A program made the position numbers and the translations under genes. From contig NC_015516.1 in the NCBI RefSeq assembly GCF_000270185.1, positions 1,101,001 through 1,165,000 on the forward strand: a stretch of DNA of 64,000 bases, read 5' to 3'. The number at the start of each line of letters is the position of its first letter. The stretch's first letter is position 1. A model generated the notes under the pieces. The model was not told the origin of the DNA, ran no database searches, and saw only the letters and a program-made list of their open reading frames with translations. The stretch comes from Melissococcus plutonius ATCC 35311 (GTDB lineage Bacteria; Bacillota; Bacilli; Lactobacillales; Enterococcaceae). Of the stretch, positions 55,966 to 64,000 are shown one piece after another.

Positions 55966-57420
55966 TTATACTAAAAGTATAGAGATAATAAGAATTATTA
56001 AGTTACTAATTCCTATAATCACTAATGGTTTTATCATAAACTTCATCCATGTGGAATAATCTATCTTAGACATTTGTAATCCTCCCATAACGACTCCTGA
56101 AGTTGGTGTGATTAGATTAATCAGTCCACAGCCAGCTGTGAAAATCATAATCATAACACTTGCGTTTAACCCAATGTGGTTGGCTAAAGCACCCATTACT
56201 GGTATCGATACATAGGCTAATCCAGATGTTGAAGGAATTAAAATAGATAAGAATAGATATAATATATAAGCACCAATGACAAATAAAATAGGTGAAAAAC
56301 CTTGTAAAATATTTGCAGAACGATCCAAAATAAATAAATCGAGATGGGTTGTTTGCATGATAATGGATGCACCACGTGCTACAACGATAATTAAAACAAC
56401 TGATAAAATATCTTTAGAACCTACAATAAAGGTCTCTACAATCTCATTTTCTGTTAACCCATAAATAATTGAAATGATTAGACTAATTAAAAAAAACCAC
56501 ATTGCCAAATCACCAAAATACCAATTACCAAAACTTTGGCCTGTTAAAAAGGCTGTCCATCCTTTAAAAATAGTGACATTAAATGATTCCCAGGGAATAA
56601 GAGCAACGACCATGATTGCAAACGCAAATGCAAAAATAGTTAAAATAAGTTTTCGCTTATTAGTAAATGCTATCTCTTTTGTTTCAGGTTGTGAAAAAGA
56701 AGTATCCATATCTTCTTGTTCTTGTAAAGAAAGAATCGTTGATCCTTTATCTGCTTTTACTTTTCTCGCATACTTCATTACATAAAAAATACAATAACCA
56801 GTTGTCACTAACCATAAAACAACGCCAATCATCAAAATAATACTTGTATCTGGTTTAATATGAACACTTTTTAAGGCATCCATTGCAACACCTGTTGCAA
56901 AAGGATTGATTGTTGAACCGATAACACCTGCTCCTGCACCTAGCATGACGGTTGCTGCTGATACAATTGTATCAAAACCAGAAGCAACCATTGTTACTGC
57001 CAAAAGGGAATAAAAAGGAATAGTTTCTTCTGACATTCCATAAGTTGATCCACCAATTGAAAATAAAAACATTAGAATTGGAATTAAAACTAATTCATTG
57101 CCCTTCAATCTTCTGACAACATGCTGAATCCCCGCCTCTAAAGCACCAGTTTTAGTGACAATATTTAAAAATCCGCCAAGAATCAATACAAATACGCAGA
57201 TATCGATTGCATCTCTAAAGCCATTGAATGGGGACATAACAAGATCTGATAGTCGAGCGCCCACAACATGATTCACCTTTTCAGTACCACCGGCTGGAAC
57301 GGTTGGTGAAAATTTCTGACCAGAAAAAATCCAAGACACAATCGTTAATAAGATAAGAATTATAAATAAAATACTAAAAGAAGAAAGGGATTTTTTTTCT
57401 TTTTGCTGTTTATTAGCCAT
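55966..57420 (-). CDS. arcD: Arginine/ornithine antiporter, YfcC family
   Basis: 484 residues, about 12 membrane segments, of the YfcC / C4-dicarboxylate anaerobic carrier family. Landmarks: FNGFRDAIDICVFVLILGGFLNI, FSIGGSTYGMSEETIPFY and GLINLITPTSGVVMGGLQ. Its place in the arc operon suggests exchange of external arginine for ornithine; in streptococci the ArcD of this operon belongs to the same family, unlike the APC-type ArcD of Pseudomonas. ATG 57420 lacks any Shine-Dalgarno sequence; an inverted repeat stands before it. Confidence 0.85.
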   Translation of the reverse strand: MANKQQKEKKSLSSFSILFIILILLTIVSWIFSGQKFSPTVPAGGTEKVNHVVGARLSDLVMSPFNGFRDAIDICVFVLILGGFLNIVTKTGALEAGIQHVVRRLKGNELVLIPILMFLFSIGGSTYGMSEETIPFYSLLAVTMVASGFDTIVSAATVMLGAGAGVIGSTINPFATGVAMDALKSVHIKPDTSIILMIGVVLWLVTTGYCIFYVMKYARKVKADKGSTILSLQEQEDMDTSFSQPETKEIAFTNKRKLILTIFAFAFAIMVVALIPWESFNVTIFKGWTAFLTGQSFGNWYFGDLAMWFFLISLIISIIYGLTENEIVETFIVGSKDILSVVLIIVVARGASIIMQTTHLDLFILDRSANILQGFSPILFVIGAYILYLFLSILIPSTSGLAYVSIPVMGALANHIGLNASVMIMIFTAGCGLINLITPTSGVVMGGLQMSKIDYSTWMKFMIKPLVIIGISNLIILIISILLV

Positions 57421-57436
57421 AATGATTTATATAAAA

Positions 57437-57494
57437 ATAAACAAACGTTTAAATAAATTGATGATTATGTTAAATTTATGCTACGTTTGTTTAT
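57437..57494. repeat. Inverted repeat between arcC and arcD
   Basis: ATAAACAAACGT (57437-57448) is perfectly complementary to ACGTTTGTTTAT (57483-57494), spacer 34 bases. On minus the structure ends in a T-rich stretch, so it may act as an intercistronic terminator/attenuator. Confidence 0.7.
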
Positions 57495-57631
57495 CTTTTC
57501 CTTTCTATAAAATTCGATTTATTGAGTATCTTAATACTTAAGCTTTTTAAAAACTTTTTAAATTTTTAATTTCATGATCTTACTCTACAAAATAGTTAGA
57601 ATAGAAACGATTATTCACTATCCACTGACCA

Positions 57632-58594
57632 TTATAAATAATCTGCTGAATAAACAATTTCAGTGCCTACGCTGATATTATTTTCATTGATTTCTTCTAA
57701 TTTATCCAAGGAAGTAATAATTGCTCTACACATTGGATAGGCTTTGACATAGGCTATTGCAGCTTCAACTTTAGGCAGCATACTACCAGTCGCAAATTGT
57801 CCTTCTTTTTTATATTGCTCCATTTCTTCAATGGTTACTTTATCTAACCATTTCACATTCTTTTTACCAAAATTTAGAGCAACCTTTTCAACATCTGTTA
57901 AAATAATAAAGACATCCGCTTTGATTAATTCTGCTAATTTTTCAGAAGCAAGATCCTTATCTATTACTGCCTCTATCCCTTTTCCAGTTTGTTTCTCAAT
58001 TGGAATACCACCACCGCCCGCACAAATGGTTATGATATCATTATTCACCAATGTATCTATACTATGGTATTCTTTGATAGAAATGGGTTGTGGACTTGGA
58101 ACAACTTTTCGCCAACCTCTACCAGCATCTTCTTTATAGATTGTACCTGTTTCTTTCATCTGTTTTTGAGCTTGTTCATAGGTGAGAAAAGGGCCTATTG
58201 GTTTACTAGGATTTTTAAACGCTTGATCGTTTTGATCCACCATTATTTGTGTAATCAAGGTTACAACGTCTTTTTCTAGTTTATTCCGATTGAGTTCTTC
58301 TTTTAAGGCATTTTGTAGCCAATACCCAATACTTCCCTGCGTCATAGCAACACAAGTATCAAGTGGCATCGCTGGATTTTCCTTTGAGTTATCTGCTTGT
58401 TGTTGCAATAATAAATTTCCAACCTGTGGACCGTTTCCATGTGAGATGATCAGCTGTACACCTTGTTTTATTAATTTTACTAACTGTTTAGATGTCTCTA
58501 TTAAGGTCGCTTGCTGAGCTTGTGCACTAGCATCTTTCGTTAGAATAGCGTTTCCACCAAGAGCAACAACAACTCTCTTTTTTGGCTGTTTCAT
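57632..58594 (-). CDS. arcC: Carbamate kinase
   Basis: Makes ATP from carbamoyl phosphate and ADP, the energy-yielding step of the arginine deiminase pathway. 320 residues from ATG 58594 (8 bases after AAAGGA; the ATG at 58603 directly abuts that site). [11 protein letters not shown] near 9-19, [14 protein letters not shown] near 50-63, [14 protein letters not shown] near 87-100 and PSPQPI near 170-175; [10 protein letters not shown] near 195-204. Follows arcB by 22 bases. Confidence 0.96.
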   Translation of the reverse strand: MKQPKKRVVVALGGNAILTKDASAQAQQATLIETSKQLVKLIKQGVQLIISHGNGPQVGNLLLQQQADNSKENPAMPLDTCVAMTQGSIGYWLQNALKEELNRNKLEKDVVTLITQIMVDQNDQAFKNPSKPIGPFLTYEQAQKQMKETGTIYKEDAGRGWRKVVPSPQPISIKEYHSIDTLVNNDIITICAGGGGIPIEKQTGKGIEAVIDKDLASEKLAELIKADVFIILTDVEKVALNFGKKNVKWLDKVTIEEMEQYKKEGQFATGSMLPKVEAAIAYVKAYPMCRAIITSLDKLEEINENNISVGTEIVYSADYL

Positions 58595-58616
58595 AGCATT
58601 CATCCTTTCTGTTTCG

Positions 58617-59639
58617 CTATACTTTTGGAATGAATAAATTTCCTAACGTAGCTGCCATAATCGCCTTAATAGAATGCATTCTATTTTCTGCTTCTTCAAA
58701 TTGCCTTGCATATTTACTTCGAAATACTTCGTCAGTAATTTCCATTTCACTGATACCATATTTTTCTTTTACTGTTTTTCCATATTGGGTGTTCGTATCA
58801 TGAAAGGCTGGCAAACAATGCATTACAATTAGATTTCCACTGTCAGCATTTCCTGTTGTTTGTACCATATCCATATTAATTTGATAATCTTTCAATAGTT
58901 GAATCCGTTCTTGAAATTTATCTTCTTCACCCATAGACACCCATACATCAGTATATAAAATATTCGCTCCCTTTACGCCTTCTTCTACATTATCAGTAAT
59001 GAGTAACTTACTACCTGATTTTGCTGCAAAATTATTTGCATAATCAACAATTGCCTTTTCCGGTTGTAATTGTTTTGGTGAACAAATATGAATATTTACA
59101 CCTAAAATAGCACCTGTTACTAATAAACTATTTGCTACATTATTGCGACCATCACCAACATAAACCAGCGTAATATTTTCTAATGTATGAAAGTTCTCTT
59201 TCACAGTCATAAAATCAGCAATCATTTGTGTCGGATGCCATTCATCTGTTAAGCCATTCCAAACTGGAACGCCTGAATATTCTGCTAATGCTTCAGCTGT
59301 TCTTTGACTAAAACCTCTAAATTCAATGCCATCAAACATACTTCCTAATACCTTGGCTGTATCTTCAACAGATTCTTTTTTTCCAAGTTGGATATCGTTC
59401 GCGCCTAGAAATTCTGGATGTGCACCCAAATCAATAGAAGCAACTGTAAATGCAGCACGTGTCCGTGTAGAAGTCTTTTCAAATAATAAGGCAATATTCT
59501 TCCCTTCTAGATAACGGTGTGGAATGTTTCTTTGTTTTAAATTTTTTAAATGAAGTGAAAAATCAATCAAATAATTAATTTCTGCTTTTGTAAAATCTTT
59601 TTCTGCTAATAAGCTACGTCCTTGAAAAATTGAAGTCAT
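58617..59639 (-). CDS. arcB: Ornithine carbamoyltransferase, catabolic
   Basis: Phosphorolyses citrulline to ornithine and carbamoyl phosphate. 340 residues. Carbamoyl phosphate motif [11 protein letters not shown] at 54-64, [16 protein letters not shown] near 133-148, and [12 protein letters not shown] near 270 with the catalytic Cys. Neighbouring arcA and arcC make the catabolic role clear. ATG 59639 behind AAGGAGGAGTAAACTG. 21 bases after arcA. Confidence 0.95.
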   Translation of the reverse strand: MTSIFQGRSLLAEKDFTKAEINYLIDFSLHLKNLKQRNIPHRYLEGKNIALLFEKTSTRTRAAFTVASIDLGAHPEFLGANDIQLGKKESVEDTAKVLGSMFDGIEFRGFSQRTAEALAEYSGVPVWNGLTDEWHPTQMIADFMTVKENFHTLENITLVYVGDGRNNVANSLLVTGAILGVNIHICSPKQLQPEKAIVDYANNFAAKSGSKLLITDNVEEGVKGANILYTDVWVSMGEEDKFQERIQLLKDYQINMDMVQTTGNADSGNLIVMHCLPAFHDTNTQYGKTVKEKYGISEMEITDEVFRSKYARQFEEAENRMHSIKAIMAATLGNLFIPKV

Positions 59640-59660
59640 CAGTTTACTCCTCCTTAATAT

Positions 59661-60884
59661 TTAAATATCTTCTCGAACAACCGGCATGCTCATACAACGC
59701 GGTCCACCTCGTCCACGTACCAATTCACTACACGGAATATAGTTTAGTTTCACCCCAGCTTCTTCTAGTTTTTTATTTGTAATCACATTTCGATCATAAA
59801 CAACTACTTCTCCTGGTGCGATAGTCAGTATATTTGAGCCATCATTCCATTGTTCTCTTGCTGCTGCTGTTAGATCATTGCCACCACAAGGAATTAATTG
59901 GACGGTCGGTAATCCTAGATAACGGCTAAGAATATTTTCAAGTTTATCTTTTTCTTCTACGATTTTTAATTTTCCTTTTTCCTTTGTAATTGAATAAACC
60001 GTTAACTCGCCTCTAATCTCTGGGTGAATCGTAAATTTATCGTAACCAACCATTGTAAAGACGGTATCCAAATGCATAAATTTCCTTTCTTCTCCAATGT
60101 TAAAAGCTAAAATATGTTCAAAATTCGGCTCATATTCAAAAACATTATGTGCAAGCGTGTCAATTGAAGCCACGTCGGTTCGTTGTGAAATGCCAACAGC
60201 TAATACTTTATCTGATAAAACTAGTTCATCTCCACCCTCTATTCGGGTAGGATAATCACGCCTATATAAATGATTGATTCGACTATTCTTAAACATTGGA
60301 TGATGATCAAAAATATATTTTCCATAAAGCGTCTCTCTACGACGAGTTTCAGAATACATCCTGTTTAAAGAAACACCACCACCAATCATCGCAAAAGGAT
60401 CTCTAGTAAAATAAAGATTTGGCATAGGATCAATAAAAAATGGGTAAACATCATCAACAATATCGGTTAGATCATTGGTATTTTTCAAAGTGAACTGATT
60501 CTTTCTAAGTCCTGCCATGGTATGATCAATAAATTCACGGGTATTTTCAATAGATAAGAAATAATCTCTAAGTTCTTTTTTTACTTCTTCTCCTTTAATA
60601 TTTGCTTCGCTTAAATACTCATCAATAAATTGTTGTTTTATTTCATTTGAAGTTAAAGACTCAGCTGCTAAATCCTCTAAATATAAGACCTCTACTCCTT
60701 TTGAACGAAGTAGATCAGCAAATACATCATGTTCCTTTCTTGCTTGTTCTAGAAATGGTATATCATCAAAAAGTAAACGTTCAAGATAATCTGGCATTAA
60801 ATTTTCTAATTCTTCACCCGGTTTGTGAAGTATTATTTTCTTTAATTTTCCAATTTCTGAAAATACATGAATGGGTTTGTCCAT
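59661..60884 (-). CDS. arcA: Arginine deiminase
   Basis: Hydrolyses arginine to citrulline and ammonia; raises pH and feeds ATP production. 407 residues. [18 protein letters not shown] near 159-176, [11 protein letters not shown] near 216-226, [11 protein letters not shown] near 271-281 and the nucleophile Cys397 in [12 protein letters not shown] 60884 after AGGAGCGATTATTT. First gene of arcABCD; no arcR between arcC and arcD. Confidence 0.97.
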   Translation of the reverse strand: MDKPIHVFSEIGKLKKIILHKPGEELENLMPDYLERLLFDDIPFLEQARKEHDVFADLLRSKGVEVLYLEDLAAESLTSNEIKQQFIDEYLSEANIKGEEVKKELRDYFLSIENTREFIDHTMAGLRKNQFTLKNTNDLTDIVDDVYPFFIDPMPNLYFTRDPFAMIGGGVSLNRMYSETRRRETLYGKYIFDHHPMFKNSRINHLYRRDYPTRIEGGDELVLSDKVLAVGISQRTDVASIDTLAHNVFEYEPNFEHILAFNIGEERKFMHLDTVFTMVGYDKFTIHPEIRGELTVYSITKEKGKLKIVEEKDKLENILSRYLGLPTVQLIPCGGNDLTAAAREQWNDGSNILTIAPGEVVVYDRNVITNKKLEEAGVKLNYIPCSELVRGRGGPRCMSMPVVREDI

Positions 60885-61391
60885 AAATAATCGCTCCTAT
60901 CTATTATTCATTAATTTTTACTAAACTGTTTCAAAGTTAAATAAATGCAAAAGATTGATAATGATTAATAATAAATTCATCACTTTCTTTCTCATTGGAG
61001 AATAAAATCATCAAAAAATTTTTTTAGTTAGAATTGAACAATTTTGTTTTTCATTTAGCGCATTTTCTTTTTATTAAAATCATTGATAATAAAATAATTC
61101 CCATTACTAAATTTCAAATAGATGTAGTTTATTTATATTTTTTACATTTTTATAATTTTTTCGCTCCTTTCATTCATTATATTTTTATTTTAAAAGGAAA
61201 ATATAATATTTACCAATTTAACCACTTCATTCATTTATTGTCAGAGTATTCAGAATTTAAATGCGGAATCAGTGGATTGTAATTAAGAAATGACTTATGA
61301 AACACTTTAAACGTTGATGGATAAACAATATTAATGCTTAGAAAACTATAAAGTTTTATGAGTATTTTTAAAATATGATTTTTACAACTAA
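60885..61391. other. Regulatory spacer upstream of arcA
   Basis: About 500 bases, very AT-rich, no credible gene. It should contain the arc promoter. Single ATTCA/TGAAT half sites occur (for example near 61245), but I see no clear ARG box, cre site or Fnr-type palindrome. Confidence 0.4.
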
Positions 61392-61438
61392 AAAAGCTAG
61401 ATAGATAAGGATTCTTTCTCCCTGTCTATCTAGCTTTT
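61392..61438 (-). terminator. Terminator of ptsG
   Basis: AAAAGCTAGATAGA (61392-61405) is complementary to TCTATCTAGCTTTT (61425-61438). On minus it ends in a T run. Confidence 0.9.
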
Positions 61439-61501
61439 AATTTAATCATTGATCAAACAAACTGATTGTTATTACATCGATCTTCGTAATTAGCAAATAG
61501 C

Positions 61502-63541
61502 CTATTTAACTGTCAATTCTCCAACAAGTTCATTGGCTTTAACGTTTTGATTGTTCATTTTTAAATCATATTGCTCAACAATATCTTGATTTGTAAAAAC
61601 AACAATAATATCTGAACTTTTCCCAGCTTTTTTCAGTTCAGCCAAATCGATGGTAGCCACTTTATCTCCTGCTTTAACAACCTGACCTTCCTTGACATGT
61701 AGGGTAAATGGTGCACCCTTCAACTCAACTGTATCAATGCCCATATGAAGTAATACTTCAACATTTGATGCTGTTTGTATACCTAAAGCATGCTTTGTTG
61801 GAAAAATATTTATAATCTTACCAGCAACTGGTGTATAAATATTGCCATCTTCTGGAAGAACCGCATACCCATCTCCCATCATTTTAGTTGAAAATACTTC
61901 ATCATTTACCTCAGTAATTGGCACAGCCTTACCCGTTGCAGTGGCATATAAAGATGTTGTTTTTTCAGTCGAAGAAGTTTTCTGCTTAGAATTAGTAGAT
62001 GTTTCTATTTTTTCTTTTTTTGATTCTGTTGTCTGACTTTCAACATTACCGTTTCGATAACTACCTGGATGATCTTGTAGTTTAATCATTTCATCAGCAA
62101 CAAATTGAACTTCAGTACCTACAATGACCTGAATGTTTCTATCATTAATTACTTTTACACCTGGTACACCAGTCGCTTTTATTTTAGCTTGATCAACCTT
62201 ACCAGTATCTTTTACAACCAAACGTAAACGAGTCGTACAATTATCAATAGAAACAACATTGTCATCAGCACCAAGAGCCGTATAAATTTTACGTGCAAGA
62301 ACAGTAAATTTATTGTCACCAGGAACTATTGTATGATCAATATCTTCTGTTTCTTCACCAGTTCCCTTTTCACGACCAGGTGTCATTAAATTAAGTTTAG
62401 TAATAACAAAACGGAAACCAAAATAATAAATGACTGCAAAAACTAATCCTTGTAAAATAAGCATCATTGGATGATTTGCAACCGGATTTTTTAAACTTAA
62501 GAAGAAATCAACAAAGCCAGCACTAAATGCAAAGCCTGCCGTCCAATGCATAAATGCAGCAAATGCAAGAGATAGACCAGTAAATACAGCGTGAACGACG
62601 TAAAGTGGCCAAGCAATAAACATGAAAGAAAATTCTAAAGGTTCAGTAACGCCTGTAAAGAAGGAAGCAAAGCCGGCTGCTAACATTAAAGAAGCAACTT
62701 CTTTTTTCTTCTCAGGACGTGCACATTGATAAATAGCAAATGCTCCAGCTGGTAATCCAAACATCATAATTGGGAAAAATCCAGCTTGATACATCCCTGT
62801 TTTACCAATAATTGCTGCACCAGAATCAAGCGCTTTTTGTCCAGCCAAGAAATTACCAATATCATTAATACCTGCCACGTCAAACCAGAAAACAGAGTTT
62901 AATGCATGGTGTAGTCCAGTTGGAATTAATAAACGATTAAATAATCCATAAAGGCCAGCACCAACAAAGCCTAAACTTGAAATCCCTCTTCCGAAAGAAA
63001 CCAATACATTATAAACCATTGGCCACACGAAAAATAAAACAGCGGAGATAATTAACATAGAGATAGCGGACATAATTGGAACAAGTCGTTTACCACTAAA
63101 AAATGACAAAGCCATTGGTAATTTTACATTGTGAAATTTATTGTACATCGCTGCGGCAACCAAGCCAGCAATAATACCGACAAACACGTTATTTCCCATT
63201 GTACCAAATGCGGGATTAACTTCACTAACATTTTTAAGTCCCTTAATGGCTTGAACAGATTCAGAAGATAATACCATTTTAGGAATTAAATAAGCAACCA
63301 AGCCGGCCAAAGCAGCTGCTCCATCTTTATTTTTAGACATTCCTAGAGCTAAACCAACAGCAAATAGTAATGCTAAATTATCTAAAATTGCTGTCCCGCC
63401 ACTTGCTAAAAATGTAGTAGCTGGGCTTGCACCAATTGTACCAATCAACCAGTTAGCAATCCCTACAAGTAATGATGCTGCAGGCAAAACAGCAACTGGT
63501 AACATTAAAGAACGTCCCATTCTTTGCATGTAATCTTTCAT
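61502..63541 (-). CDS. ptsG: PTS glucose-family transporter IICBA
   Basis: Imports and phosphorylates a hexose at the membrane. 679 residues from ATG 63541, 8 bases after GGGG; an upstream GTG (63550) overlaps that site. IIC domain ~1-365 with PVAVLPAASLLVGIANWL, PTGLHHALNSVFWFDVAG and FFTGVTEPLEFSFMF; IIB ~405-485 with phosphocysteine in SIDNCTTRLRL; IIA ~545-679 with the phosphohistidine in EVLLHMGIDTVEL. The substrate is probably glucose, but N-acetylglucosamine carriers are similar. It follows an antiterminator gene by 30 bases. Confidence 0.9.
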   Translation of the reverse strand: MKDYMQRMGRSLMLPVAVLPAASLLVGIANWLIGTIGASPATTFLASGGTAILDNLALLFAVGLALGMSKNKDGAAALAGLVAYLIPKMVLSSESVQAIKGLKNVSEVNPAFGTMGNNVFVGIIAGLVAAAMYNKFHNVKLPMALSFFSGKRLVPIMSAISMLIISAVLFFVWPMVYNVLVSFGRGISSLGFVGAGLYGLFNRLLIPTGLHHALNSVFWFDVAGINDIGNFLAGQKALDSGAAIIGKTGMYQAGFFPIMMFGLPAGAFAIYQCARPEKKKEVASLMLAAGFASFFTGVTEPLEFSFMFIAWPLYVVHAVFTGLSLAFAAFMHWTAGFAFSAGFVDFFLSLKNPVANHPMMLILQGLVFAVIYYFGFRFVITKLNLMTPGREKGTGEETEDIDHTIVPGDNKFTVLARKIYTALGADDNVVSIDNCTTRLRLVVKDTGKVDQAKIKATGVPGVKVINDRNIQVIVGTEVQFVADEMIKLQDHPGSYRNGNVESQTTESKKEKIETSTNSKQKTSSTEKTTSLYATATGKAVPITEVNDEVFSTKMMGDGYAVLPEDGNIYTPVAGKIINIFPTKHALGIQTASNVEVLLHMGIDTVELKGAPFTLHVKEGQVVKAGDKVATIDLAELKKAGKSSDIIVVFTNQDIVEQYDLKMNNQNVKANELVGELTVK

Positions 63542-63571
63542 TTGTAACACCCCAATATAATTTATTTTTAT

Positions 63572-64000
63572 TTACTTTGAACTGACCATTTTTAGTCGTT
63601 CAATGTGAATAGCTAAATAACCTAGTTCCTCATCCGGTACATGATAATGAAAATTTTTACTCAAAAATAGCTGAATTTTTTGTGCAATTTGATAACTATC
63701 GCTGTATTTCTTTTTGACAATTTCCAAGATTTCATCATCTAAAACAACATATTGATTTTGTTGAAATCTTTGAATAAATAGTCGTAGGTGGTTAACAAGA
63801 CGTGAATAATTAAGACTCATCTTTTCATCATGCATATTAATCTTTAATTCTTTTTCAATCAAATGAATGACTTCTGAAACAATGGTAATATCACGAATAC
63901 TTTTACTATTATCTTTTTGGCCATTTCGTGCACTGTGAATATGAATGGCAATATACCCATCTTCATCATAGCTGAATGGAATATCAAGTGTCTTAGTTAA
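63572..64000 (-). CDS. PTS-regulated antiterminator, C-terminal part (GlcT-like)
   Basis: The frame is open to the window edge, so the N-terminal RNA-binding domain lies outside. The visible 142 residues form a PTS regulation domain (PRD2): DEDGYIAIHIHSARNG, RDITIVSEVIHLIEKEL, YSRLVNHLRLFIQRF and DEELGYLAIHIERL. The conserved His residues of IHIH and NHLRLF are the likely phosphorylation sites. By position before ptsG it is GlcT-like. Its RNA target would be upstream of this gene; the short gap before ptsG holds none. Confidence 0.87.
   Translation of the reverse strand, partial: LTKTLDIPFSYDEDGYIAIHIHSARNGQKDNSKSIRDITIVSEVIHLIEKELKINMHDEKMSLNYSRLVNHLRLFIQRFQQNQYVVLDDEILEIVKKKYSDSYQIAQKIQLFLSKNFHYHVPDEELGYLAIHIERLKMVSSK

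Noticed and set aside
57437-57494. Fnr/ArcR operator between arcC and arcD
   Set aside because: The arms do not resemble TGTGA-N6-TCACA and the spacer is 34 bases; a hairpin is more likely.
61034-61282. 82-aa plus-strand ORF upstream of arcA
   Set aside because: Phe/Ile/Asn-rich translation of AT-rich DNA, TTG start without a ribosome-binding site, no domain.
60885-61391. ARG box or cre site before arcA
   Set aside because: Only half sites (ATTCA) and A/T matches; nothing close to a full operator.
1-64000. CRISPR arrays, insertion sequences and rRNA
   Set aside because: No regularly spaced repeats, no transposase reading frame and no rRNA sequence seen on either strand.

Overview
The window looks like chromosomal DNA from a very AT-rich, low-GC Gram-positive bacterium of the Lactobacillales. 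Gene content and order resemble Enterococcaceae: xerD-scpA-scpB-rluB, cmk-rpsA-der-hup, an aro operon, thyA-folA, a lexA/ynzC divergon, an arc (arginine deiminase) operon and a GlcT-like/PtsG pair. The strong AT bias, long gene-poor spacers and several disrupted genes make Melissococcus plutonius or a close enterococcal relative my best guess. That is inference from gene content; no 16S rRNA gene is present.

Layout. 1-2160: the 3' part of an ABC exporter ATPase and a permease broken by an in-frame TGA, followed by a decayed spacer. 2160-7750: translation and protein-targeting genes (rimM-trmD-rplS on minus; ylxM-ffh and rpsP-khpA on plus), with an FMN reductase between them. 7950-16140: accessory region with tRNA-Ser, tRNA-Gln, two penicillin-recognising-fold serine hydrolases, a cyclophilin lipoprotein, an alpha/beta hydrolase, small proteins and two frameshifted genes. 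16250-31200: housekeeping block (xerD, scpAB, rluB, FMN riboswitch-ribU, ferredoxin, LysM protein, cmk, rpsA, der, HU, TPR protein, MazG-like, cca). 31880-38000: shikimate operon aroE-DAHP synthase-aroB-aroC-aroA-aroK, with no tyrA or pheA. 38260-47080: antiporter, ABC-F ATPase with an internal deletion, thyA-folA, lexA/ynzC, tkt. 47300-53450: NADH oxidase, a YczE-like membrane protein, and an LCP-SEDS-SEDS cell-envelope operon. 54000-55820: a secreted LysM/Apf-like protein and a secreted nuclease. 55960-64000: arcA-arcB-arcC-arcD on minus, then a glucose-family PTS IICBA and the end of its antiterminator.

The genes suggest a fermentative, nutritionally demanding Gram-positive. It has substrate-level ATP from arginine (ArcABC), PTS sugar uptake, water-forming NADH oxidase for redox balance, riboflavin import instead of visible synthesis, and chorismate synthesis without the terminal Phe/Tyr genes nearby.

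The most striking pattern is small lesions. ffh and xerD, both core genes, are each broken by one missing A in a poly-A run. A lipoprotein gene has the same kind of lesion, an isochorismatase gene has one extra base, a permease has a nonsense codon, and an ABC-F ATPase has lost the signature and Walker B of its second domain. Homopolymer sequencing error, transcriptional slippage and genome decay all remain possible. I found no CRISPR array, prophage, insertion sequence or clearly novel multi-gene system. The least explained items are several perfect AT-rich inverted repeats, a compositionally odd stretch near 54.9-55.1 kb, and a few small unassigned proteins.
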